Shown here piece by piece: positions 1-8,818 of a stretch of DNA of 64,000 bases. Each line of letters begins with the position of its first letter. Positions within the stretch are counted from its first letter, which is position 1. This DNA is from Hymenopus coronatus. Its lineage: Eukaryota > Arthropoda > Insecta > Mantodea > Hymenopodidae. Below the pieces are notes generated by a model, which saw only the letters and a list, made by a program, of their open reading frames with translations, was not told the DNA's origin and did no database searches. The stretch lies in the NCBI GenBank assembly GCA_030762935.1, contig CM060900.1:392077632-392141631 (forward strand). Direction: 5' to 3'. A program made the translations under genes and the position numbers.

Positions 1-770
1 CTCCAACTTCAGGAATGCCATTTCGTTTCGAAGGCTTCCAATAATTTAGCGTCCAGTAGGGTTATTTGACATATGTGTATGATATACTCCAGTGTCGTTT
101 ATTCAGGATAGTGTATCTCATTAAATTGCGAATCCCCTTTGTGTAATTACTCTGTTAATATAAAGCAAACTTAATGCACGCGTTAGGCGCGTTGCTCAAC
201 TAGAATTTATTGCCAGAGGAAGTGCAGCATGCTGTGGAAGTTTGCTGTCAACAGCTACGGAGGCATCGTAATGTGTATATTACTTCACTGAAACTTGACC
301 AATTATTTAACTTTTATGTACGGAGAAATGGTTTCATATTTCTTTCAGTGGAATCATTAAATTCATCACAAAAGGTGGTGGTCACAGTACCCCAGATTGC
401 ATATCAGCTAACTTGTTAACGTTATGGATGAGGTGAATTAATTTAACAGAAGTGACCATTGATAATTATTGAAAAGTGTCCTAAAAGTGGGAAGACACTC
501 TGCTTAGGTGCGATCATATTTACTGTAATTCAGGTAAATTGTTTCTCAGTGCATCAAAAATCTAAACCGAACGACAGAATTTTTTTTAGCACAATTAAAG
601 TAGGTATGGCTTTCTTCTCGTCAGTGAAATGGGCTAGTGAGGACATGCATCCAGGCTCCTGTGAGGTACTTTTTATTAAATGGGCTTATTAGTTTCTGAA
701 ATATGCTTTTTGCTTTAAAAAACAAGTAAAAGGTAAATCCGAGAACTTCAGCACATAACTGCTAGTCGAG
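1..770. other. Unassigned AT-rich DNA
   Basis: No gene, tRNA or recognisable repeat is visible here. The open frames at 210-419 and 459-692 are short, show no known domain and lack convincing splice sites, so I treat them as chance frames. Confidence 0.5.
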
Positions 771-872
771 GGCCGTCCCCCGTTGTCTCGAGGTAACACG
801 CTAGCCTTAGATTCCCAAGGTCGTGGGTTAAAACCCGGCGGAGGGCAATGATTTTTCTCGGGTGTAAGTATA

Positions 873-1755
873 CAGGGTTACTACAAAAGAAATAGACAAC
901 TTTAACTGCCTGTAAAACAAAAACTATTAGAGATAGCAACCTAATTATTTTGGAGGTGTTGAGAAACTCTCAAGGTTTCGTATGTTACTATTGGTAATGC
1001 TGTAGTGTTTTGTTTGTTTTTGCAGAAGCTGAAATGGTGGAAAATTCTGAGGAAAAGCATGTTGCGCGTTGGAATTTGCTAGAACGCAATCAGCAACTGT
1101 TGTCCAACGACAATTTAGAACACGTTACCACAAAAATGAAATGATGCGCTCACAAAAACCAGCATCGTCTTCATCATGTCGCAACATGTCGATGCAAAAG
1201 TCACGCCGTATGACCTTATCTTCTTCACTCAGAAACTGCAACATCTGTAATCTGTAAGGCATCATGTGCAGTCGTTTCCGCAAGATTTTCCATACAGTTT
1301 GCTGTGGAATTTTTAATTGCATGCTTGCCCTAGATGTCGATTTTTGTGGGCTTCTTATGTAGGCAGAACGAACACGTTCAACGTTTTCTTCCGAAATTCT
1401 TGGTCTTACCGAGCTCTTCCCTTTGCACAAACACCCCATTGTCTCGAATTTTCTATACCAGTCGTAGATTGACTGTCTAGTCGGTGGCATTTTGTGGTAA
1501 CGTGTTCTAAAATGTCGTTGGACAACAGTTGCTGATTGCGTTCTAGCAAATTCCAACACGCAATATGCCTTTTCCATAGGATTTTCCGCCATTTAGGCTT
1601 CTGCAACAACAAACAAAATAATACAGCGTCACCAATAGTAACAAACGAAACTTTGAGAGTTTCTCAACATAACTCCAAAATAATTAGGTTGCTATCTCTA
1701 ATAGTTTTTGTTTTACAGGCAGTTGAAGTTGTCTATTTCTTTTGTAGTAACCCTG
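873..1755 (-). mobile_element. Palindromic (fold-back) Tc1/mariner derivative, copy 1
   Basis: The element is 883 bp, begins CAGGGTTACTAC and ends GTAGTAACCCTG. It is flanked by TA at 871-872 and 1756-1757, the expected target duplication for the Tc1/mariner superfamily. The inverted arms are about 265 bp (873-1137 and about 1490-1755). They contain the terminal repeat, the 5' untranslated region and the first 34 or so codons of a transposase gene. The central part of about 350 bp is single-copy. The DDE catalytic half of the transposase is absent, so the element is non-autonomous. It sits inside a SINE. The left arm has drifted more than the right and no longer keeps the transposase frame intact. 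Confidence 0.9.
1125..1592 (-). CDS. Truncated DUF4817/HTH transposase fragment, 155 aa
   Basis: The frame starts at ATG 1592 (MAENPMEKAY) and encodes the N-terminal DNA-binding part of a mariner-like transposase. A DUF4817-type helix-turn-helix covers about residues 8-55 (VLEFARTQ, RHFRTRY, IYDWYRKFE, GCLCKGKS). A second HTH-like segment covers about 75-120 (RSPQKSTSRAS, IPQQTVWKILRKRLH). The frame reaches FCERII, just before the first catalytic Asp would be expected, and then crosses into the inverted arm. There it reads SFLW and stops. It therefore cannot catalyse transposition. It could in principle still bind the terminal repeats, but expression is unknown. Confidence 0.75.
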   Translation of the reverse strand: MAENPMEKAYCVLEFARTQSATVVQRHFRTRYHKMPPTRQSIYDWYRKFETMGCLCKGKSSVRPRISEENVERVRSAYIRSPQKSTSRASMQLKIPQQTVWKILRKRLHMMPYRLQMLQFLSEEDKVIRRDFCIDMLRHDEDDAGFCERIISFLW

Positions 1756-1938
1756 TATTTAGCATGGCTTCCTTTCGGAAGTTATGTAAGGTCGTTGGTC
1801 TCGTGTCGTTGAATTACAGCACGTAAAAGAATCTAAAGTCTGATATAGAGGCCTCTGAGCAGAATTAAGCGGTCTTTCACAACTAATACAGAATGGGTAG
1901 TTAAGAACCGCAGCAGATACAGAGCGTCCATAAATAAA

Positions 1939-2589
1939 GATCAATTTCATTCCTAGCCAGAAACACAAACATCTGAAAACGGTGCCTTTAATTTGACAGA
2001 AAATACCTTCAATATTGGTATAGTTCGTAGATTGCGAGTTCTTTGCAGTAGTTATACGTAATAAAACATTTGTTTCCAAAGTCAACAAATAGTTTACGTT
2101 TATTGCGATTTAACAGAACAGCTTGAAATATGCATCTCCGTTGTGTTTGGTTGGAATGCCTGCATGACAAGTCGGAGGATCTCATTTCCAGTTTCAGTTG
2201 AGATCAGTTACATGTATGAAGTTTGTAACATATTTTTCATTAACCGGAGAAAATTGGTGTCGAACAGTTTTCAGTGATAGGGCTTATCTGAGCATTCATT
2301 TAATACATTTTTACATCATTGGATATGAGCAATCCGGTTTAAGGATGTTAAAAGTACAGTAATAGAATGTCAAAGAGTTCCACGTCGAAATTACTTTCAC
2401 CATTGTCACTACCTTATACGCCAATCTGTGCCCAAAATAACTTTTTTATAACAATAGCAAATCTATCTGAAAATATATAATAGCTAATATCTACTGTAAT
2501 GGATGACAAAATACATACACTTGGGTAAAATGCATGTCTGGCAAGAAACGAATTTCTGTAATAAAAATCCTATATTCACATGCTTTTCT
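1939..2589. other. Unassigned AT-rich DNA
   Basis: I see no coding frame, tRNA-like promoter or clear repeat structure in this stretch. Confidence 0.5.
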
Positions 2590-3300
2590 CTATCCTTTAT
2601 CGTTCATAGTGTGTATGCAAATTATTCTTGTGAAAGGTAATTTTTCTGTCTATTCGTTTGATCGAGATAAACCTTTGCAGAAACAGCTGCATTACACATT
2701 TCAGTATGGATTCAAAGGGAATAGCGATACTCAAATGTTTAAGAATTGGAAAATGTATGCTGACTTGAAATTACATACTACTTTCTGAAATTGCGACAAA
2801 CGACTGAACGTTGACAGGACATAAAAAAATTATCGAAGTTTTAAACAATTCAAAATATCAGTAACGAATATTTCGGAAATAGTTGATGCCACAAAATGAG
2901 TTATTTTAAATAAACTGTGTGTTTTAAAGAGATATGCATGTTTATGCAGTACGGTTTCGTTTATCGCCTAACGTTTACTAGTTACACAAGAATATATAAG
3001 GCTCCTTTCAACTGAAGAGGATTCACAGGCTTATCCCAGAAATTCAAGATAAATATTTTTCATGTAAATGCCTTTATAAATAATATTTATATCAACATCG
3101 TTGGAGCCACACTTGAGAAAATCAGAAGTTTAAAAAATATTTAATGTTAAGATTAGTTTTGTAGTGAGGGAATTTTCCAGAAAATCTTGTGAACACACTG
3201 GAACATATGGATTTAAATTCCAAGTTTATCCGACTTATCGCTTTTTAGTTATGCTGTTAAACATGCATACTAATCTTTATATTTTCTCTACTGCTTTCAT
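2590..3300 (-). repeat. ATR repeat family, copy 1
   Basis: This AT-rich non-coding sequence is colinear with 11190-12010. Shared landmarks are the cluster ATTACACATTTC (2693 and 11280), the CAAATGTTT segment, ATTTCRGAAATAG followed by TGATGCCACAA (2872 and 11460), GAAGAGG plus TTCACA, and TTGAGAAAATC-like text near 3113. It carries no conserved frame. Strand is given relative to the copies at 35.5 and 40.6 kb, called plus. Divergence from the other copies is high, so this copy is old. Confidence 0.7.
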
Positions 3301-3329
3301 GTAGTAAGTGGGGGAATTATTGCATTCTA

Positions 3330-3330
3330 A

Positions 3331-3376
<46 letters not shown>
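3330..3376 (+). repeat. Poly(A) tract
   Basis: About 47 uninterrupted A residues lie between an ATR copy in minus orientation and one in plus orientation. It may be an expanded A-run, since the ATR consensus has an A-rich stretch at this point (for example 15876-15885), or a retroposition tail. Confidence 0.9.
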
Positions 3377-3377
<1 letters not shown>

Positions 3378-3378
<1 letters not shown>

Positions 3379-3740
3379 ATTCCAAGATTTCACCAGAAAT
3401 ACACGTTTTGACCCCTAAATAAAATAATGTTTAGAATAAGCCTCATCCCTGCGCTGGCGCGCGCGGGTGTATACGTGCATGTGCATGTGTGTATGGATGT
3501 GAAAACATAACTAAAGAACTAAAAGTCAGATAAATACCACATTTTGTGTTCAAGTGTTGCATCTTCCAAAGAGATGACAGGATTATTTTCAGAAAGTGCC
3601 ATTCTTCGAAATACCATTTTGATGTAAGATTTTTGGATATTTTCGGCTGTCTTAAAAATTACTCCTAAAGGTCTGAATAAAATACAGCATTTTTAAGGTG
3701 CATGAAAAATTCATGTTCTCTTCATTCGGAAGTAATTAGG
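3378..3740 (+). repeat. ATR repeat family, copy 2 (partial)
   Basis: The order of landmarks matches the copy at 15.77 kb: CCAAGATTTCACC, GAAATACACGTTTTG, CCCCTAAATAAA, a GT-rich purine-pyrimidine stretch (about 3466-3498), CATAACT, GATAAATACCA, and a CATCTTCCAA cluster near 3560. It lies in opposite orientation to the copy at 2590-3300. Similarity fades after about 3650, so the right edge is approximate. Confidence 0.65.
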
Positions 3741-3959
3741 TATTATGTTATATAGCTGCTAAATGTTTAGCAATAGACGAGAAAGTGCTGTAGAAACAAT
3801 GTAGATGTCTTTATACACAAGCTATTCCAGTTAACTATTTATGTGTCATAAGCTATTTCCAAATAACCCGTTTTAATGGTTCGAATTGTTCAATATAATT
3901 CTTTAAACCTCCTTTTGATGTTCGGTTGTTTCTCGCGATTGCTTAGAAATGCTAAGGAT

Positions 3960-4260
3960 TTTTAAGGCCAGTATACCAGGTGGCCCAACAGTCCCATATT
4001 TGGAATGTGCAGATACGCTTGATGCAAGAGTGTTGCGGGACTCAACGGGGCTATATCAAGTTAAAACCCGCGGCAGTGAAGAACTAGGCGAGAGTTACCT
4101 TCACTTTATCCTCTCGATGACCACGATCCGCTGACAGCAAAGCACGTAAAGCGAAAGTTACTCTCACCAGTACTCCATCAGCAGTTTTTAACTAATAGCC
4201 CCTTTTAGTTCTGCGACTCTTTTAACACACCAAGGGATATTTGCACACTCTAAATACGGA
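3960..4260 (+). repeat. Palindrome-containing repeat (family P), copy 1
   Basis: About 300 bp is colinear with 17630-17945. The core is an imperfect inverted repeat: ACTCAACGGGGCTA at about 4040 faces TAGCCCCTTTTAGTT at about 4196. Both arms continue into sequence resembling the partner arm (CGAGAGTTACCTTC against GAAAGTTACTCTC). The similarity to the 17.7-kb copy continues beyond the palindrome on both sides (GTAT then CAGGTGGC on the left; AAGGGATA on the right). It is probably a small non-autonomous DNA transposon. No coding capacity. Confidence 0.7.
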
Positions 4261-4305
4261 GCTGTTGGGCCATCTTATTATTTTTTTTAAACACCCATTC
4301 CCAAG

Positions 4306-4554
4306 GAGCCGGTCCCCATGGCTACGCTCGCTAAAGCGTCTCGCTTTGGTGCTTCGTGGGCAGGGGATCGTGGGTTCGAGTCCCGCCTTGGGCATGGGTG
4401 TTATATGTTTGTGCAATGTGTATATGTTTGTAAAAGAAACAGTAAAACCAGTAAACCAGTAATCAGTAAAACCTGCGGGGGGAAATGTAAATGGGGATAC
4501 AGTACCGGAGTCCTGATCAAACTCCGTTACTGTTTTTATTAAAAAAAAAAAAAA
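4306..4554 (+). mobile_element. tRNA-derived SINE (family S3) with poly(A) tail
   Basis: The head at 4306-4389 has an A-box-like stretch near TGGCTACGCTCG and a strong B box, GGTTCGAGTCC (4373-4383). The body at 4390-4540 follows, with a small hairpin (CGGAGT, then ACTCCG, about 4505-4526). The element ends in an A tract at about 4541-4554. The head looks like a rearranged tRNA rather than a functional tRNA gene. Confidence 0.75.
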
Positions 4555-4635
4555 GGCGGGAATCGAACCCATGATCCCCTGCCCACGAAGCACCAAAGCG
4601 AAACGCCTTAGCGAGCGTGACCATGGAGACCGGCT
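4553..4635 (-). mobile_element. tRNA-like SINE head (family S3), inverted copy
   Basis: An 83-84 bp stretch is the reverse complement of 4306-4389, with about seven differences by eye. The minus-strand B box is GGTTCGATTCC. It directly abuts the A tract of the plus-strand SINE, so the two heads face each other across a loop of about 160 bp. No body is visible beyond the head, so this copy may be truncated or part of an inverted retroposition product. Confidence 0.75.
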
Positions 4636-4699
4636 CTGGTACATCATCCGGTTTCTTAACGTTGGACTATCGCTACTCCCTTGTATCCGTAGTAAAATA

Positions 4700-4930
4700 T
4701 GTTGTATGCAAATTTATGCAAGGTTTATCTCGATTAAAACGAAGAGGATGGAAAAATAAACTTTCATAGGAATAGTTTGTATACATTAAACCAGAAAGTT
4801 TCTCATGTAAATATATTTAATTGATTATATTTTAAACAAGGTCGTTAGTCGTTTTTGAGAAAATAAAAAAATCTAAATCTTATACGCAAAAGGTAATTGG
4901 GGTGGGAATTATCTTGCAAATCGTTGTGAA
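4700..4930 (-). repeat. ATR repeat family, copy 3 (partial)
   Basis: This stretch resembles the copy at 13.6-14.5 kb: TATGCAA, then a region ending CATGTAAATAT, then GTCGTTAG followed by TTTTGAGAAAATAAA, then a G-rich GGGGTGGGAATTATCTTG. It covers only the central part of the repeat. Confidence 0.6.
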
Positions 4931-5162
4931 AGAGAGAAACTAGCTAACACAGGAAATATAAGTGATATTTTTAAATTTAAAACTGAGAATATTGTTCTTT
5001 TTTCCTCAGAAGTTGGCAGGTATATGTCTTTTGAGCTTAACTTGATAGTCTAAGATTGCTTAATCCACCTATTCTCGAGTTTTACCTCTATTTCGTTGTA
5101 AATGTTGAAGGTTTCTGTATTGTGTGAAAACGGTGTACCTTTTATATTATTGAATAGGTACT
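4931..5162. other. Unassigned AT-rich DNA
   Basis: No feature is recognised. Confidence 0.5.
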
Positions 5163-5515
5163 GGGCGGCGATACGCTTTAGTGGTAAGACTACACCCTAT
5201 CACTTAGGCGGCCCGTGTTCGATCAAAGGGGATCGCATGTGGGATTTAGGTGAATGAAGGGCCATCTGGACGGGTTTCCTCCGTGTTCTCATATTTCTTC
5301 GGCATTTATTCCACTAATTTTCCGTAATTTTTCTTGTCACCCGCTTCACCGTCATTTCATACCATCCTTTTCCTCACGTTCATACCAGGCGTCAGACTGA
5401 TCACCCATTCTGGCTTATCTGTGACACAGAGCTTACGCTCCTCCACATGCGCGTGACTCCAGGCGCTAAGTTTTAAATCCTGGGAAGTGCAAGTGCTATA
5501 TGCGAGGAGGGTAAA
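5163..5515 (+). mobile_element. tRNA-derived SINE (family S1, long-tail type)
   Basis: The head at 5163-5232 has an A-box-like TTTAGTGGTAAGA and a B box GTGTTCGATCA. The body reads CGCATGTGGGATTT, GGACGGGTTTCC, TATTCCACTAAT, and TCCTCACGTTCATACC. The same order occurs on the minus strand at 6190-6542, where the end also resembles this one (GTGCAAGTGCTATATGCG here). This is an RNA polymerase III type retroposon with no coding capacity. Confidence 0.75.
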
Positions 5516-6189
5516 AATAAATAATAGCCACGGGACCAAAGAGCTGGTATAAAGGCTTAAAATTTCAACTACTGCAATATCTTTACCACAATCGTGATAA
5601 TTTTATTGCAATATGCGGTAATTATTCCGAAAAGCTACTCTACGTTCCGTTGGAAGTTTGTTTCACAGCTAAAGGACACTTATAGACTATACAGCATTTC
5701 CAGGACTTGTAAGACTGAAGAAGAGATAGGTTAAGGGGGTCAGAGATTTTGCCAATCTCTCACATTCATTTGCGTGAATATCAGGGGAGTTTTCATCCTG
5801 TATTAGTAACAGCCGAATTTTTACCGAATTAAAATTATAGGATTTTAATTATCTATGAAAGTAATTCTTGATTCGCATTTATATGGCTACTATTGAAACG
5901 TCGGATAAATAGGTAGTCATTGTGTCATCATAAATTATTGACTTTGGATTGCATCTATATCCTGTAAAAATTTCAGTCTGATTAAGACGTTTAACATTGG
6001 ATAGATTGGGTTTTTGCTCCCCTTCAGTGTGCTTACGTCCCCTACCCCCCAAAAAAGACAAATTACAAGCTACAACGCATGAAAAACTTTAATGCGCAAA
6101 GAGTAAGAAAAGTCGGCATCAGGAGAAATATATTTTGAAGGAATGAAGGTGCAACATATAATTAAAGCTAAAGGTTTAGTTGTTTTTCT
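5516..6189. other. Unassigned DNA between two SINEs
   Basis: No coding region, tRNA-like promoter or repeat is recognised. Confidence 0.5.
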
Positions 6190-6542
6190 TCTAATCGGCT
6201 TGCCCTCCCCGTATGTAGGACTGCACCACCGTAGGGCTTAGGACTTACAAGCGGCTGCTTAGGGATCAGAACCCTGTTGGTGAGAACCTGGAACGAGTGG
6301 TCGGCCCGTACCCAGGCATGAGCGTGAGGAAGTGGATGATGTGAAATGAAAGCGAAATGGATGATAGGAAAGGTGATGATGGAGCAATTGGTGGAATAAG
6401 TGGCGGAGGAAACCGGAGGGCCCGGAGAAAGCCCGTCCAGAGCCGTTTCATCCACCACAAATTCCACGTGCGGGCGCTTGGAATCGAACCTGCGTTGCCT
6501 AGGTGGGAGGCAAGCGGTCAGACCACTCTGCCACAGCGCCGT
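6190..6542 (-). mobile_element. tRNA-derived SINE (family S1, long-tail type)
   Basis: On the minus strand the head (6542 down to about 6472) has one of the clearest tRNA-like structures in the window: an A box near TGGCAGAGTGGTCTGA and a B box GGTTCGATTCC. The layout resembles a tRNA with a long variable arm (Ser or Leu type), which is inference. The body carries GGACGGGCTTTCTCC, TATTCCACCAATTGC and CCTCACGCTCATGCC. The apparent open frames on both strands here are shadows of this SINE. Confidence 0.85.
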
Positions 6543-8764
6543 AATAATTATGTGAAAATGAAGAAATTGATTTGTTTTAAAATATTAATATAAGATATCC
6601 TTTAGTCCTTTTACGTTTTAATGCATTTTTAATGGAGGAAGTAATGCCTAAAGCTTTTTACAGCTTAAAAGTTATTGCTTATAAAGTACGTAATTTTTGC
6701 TATCGGTCCTCCACCTCACTGGTGTTCTCAGGTGACGAGTGATTAGATTTAATTTAATTTGCAGTCTTCAGAAGTTTTTATTATATAACCCTTAAGTGCA
6801 AAAAGTATACTGTTTGAACCAAATTCATTTCTAATTTACTCAATTTATCTTATTAAAATGTGCTTACCTTTGCGGAGTTGCTTTGTTTAGATTTTTTTCC
6901 GAGCGATATTTATATTTCAGAAAAAGTCTGTACCTTTTTTTCGGATCCATTTTAAGTATCTAAAGTTAATTCTCAGGAAATGAGGAATTTATTCAGATAT
7001 AGTAGTTTCTATTTTCCTGAACACTGCGAGAGTCATTGGTATTCCATCCGTGAAGTATTTAATAAGTCGTGTTACTCTCCAGACTTTACTACAGGATATT
7101 CAAAATTCAAACTCCCAATTAATTAAACAACGTTGTTGCTCTTATGAGCTGAAACCCTCTAATATAGTAATTAAATGAGAGCAAATCTTGCCTAACTTCT
7201 CTTGGAAGTAGTCTCAAATTAAGGAAAAATGCACTTCAGCAAAATGTGAGCTTTCTCGTGTTTTCCATATCATTCCATAAATATATAATACTATTTATAT
7301 CAATGCCTGAAGTTTACATTTGATATACAATTTTTGGAATGAATTATCTGTTGTCAATTTTAATATTTATGCGTAGTTAAACCGTTGGATATATTGGAAT
7401 TATTGAACAGTTATGGAGTAAGAAGGTGTTGTTAATAATAGGTGAACGACGGATGGATCTGAACTCCATAACCTTGTCTAAATTTGTATTTTAAGGGGAT
7501 GCATCACCCAAAGTCCTAAATCCAACAAGATAACACGTTCAAACTTGCCATTCCTGTGGTCATGCCTTCAGCGCGCAGACGTTATTATAACAGACGGCGT
7601 AATGTTGACACAAACTTAATATTCAACCTAAATCGATGCAGATGGTATAGTAAACGCAAAGCTCGTGTACAAGCTAACGAATATCTATACTTAGTAATCG
7701 AAATCCAATTTTTAACATGAATTTATGCTGCACAATAGTTACTTGCTTTAAAATTTAGTTTATGTATCATGTTATGCATCATAAGTAGCAGTTAAGTATT
7801 TGAGTTATTAATTTTTACATTAAAAAGCTGACGCCAAATTCAAATCACTCCACACGATGAAAATTTTTTATCTTTTTTATTTTTAAAAAGCAGTGCTAGT
7901 TTTTTTTAAAAACGGGGGTTGTTGCTGAAATCATTGGCTACTTTTCTTGGTATTGGTTGATAAGCTAATGAGAGAGGGCAATTGCAGCTCATATATCGTC
8001 CTGATATTGCTTCTTTCAGTCCAAGATTAACGATTATTCAGTAGCAGACCCTAGTTGGACATAAATCAGTACAAAAATTGTCTTAAGAAATGTTGCACTG
8101 ATATCTACCTGCAATGTCATCTTTGATCCTGAGGGTGATGAGACAAACAAACCTGCATTGTTCTCACCGAAAGACATGTATTGTCCTTACAACTCGACAT
8201 TCGAACAAACAAAATGTGATCTGTTTCAAGACTATCACTCCGAATAGAGCAGATGACAAAACTGTTGCTTATATCCGTCAGGTTCCAATAGCTGAAAGAC
8301 AATATAATCACGGAGAAAAGAAAAAAAAAAAAAAAAAAAACGAATCTAAAATGTGACTTTTATCTTGAAAGTAAATGTCCTCCTGCAAGTTGAATGAACC
8401 AGCTAATCCATGATGTAAGCAAAGAACGCACAGGAGAGTATTTACTGTTGTTGCAATATCTATTCAAGACTATGAGAAAGATTACTTAATGACAACTCTC
8501 TCGAGTGAATAGATGCAGCAAATTCAGAAATTCTGCATTCATAAATGACACAGAAAGTCATCCAAAATTTTAACAGAAACATGGATCAAATTGCAAATAT
8601 ATGTAGACATTTTGTTTTGTTTCTATAATAATAATAATTATTATTATTATTATTATTTATTTCAATTTTGTCATTAAAATTTACTTTTTATTTTCAATAC
8701 CAAGAGACTTATAACAGCTAATAATGATAAGCAGATCCAAAAAAGAATTCGCTCTATTTCTTCT

Positions 8765-8818
<54 letters not shown>

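Larger units (their letters stand above)
771..1938 (+). mobile_element. tRNA-derived SINE (family S2), split by a mariner insertion
   Basis: The tRNA-like head lies at about 771-850, with a B-box-like GGTTAAAACCC. The body begins at 851-872, is interrupted by the 883-bp element at 873-1755, and resumes at 1758 through about 1938. Joining the two parts in the mind gives the same order as the opposite-strand copies at 28868-29125 and 39925-40195: head, a CGGGTGTAA stretch, GCATGGCTTCC, GTGTCGT, GCACGTAAAAGAA, and an end near GTCCATAAAT. Such SINEs are transcribed by RNA polymerase III and moved by a partner LINE. I cannot identify a clear target-site duplication. Confidence 0.8.

Noticed and set aside
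4241..4759. Overlapping open frames on both strands, 60-140 codons
   Set aside because: They fall inside the inverted tRNA-like SINE heads and the body between them. The two strands mirror each other because the sequence is palindromic.
6472..6542. Functional tRNA gene on the minus strand
   Set aside because: The A and B boxes are good, but the sequence runs straight into a SINE body shared with other copies and the acceptor arm is not clearly paired.
6168..6593. Open frames of 64-99 codons on both strands
   Set aside because: All lie on the S1 SINE at 6190-6542, whose GC content keeps frames open. They match no protein.
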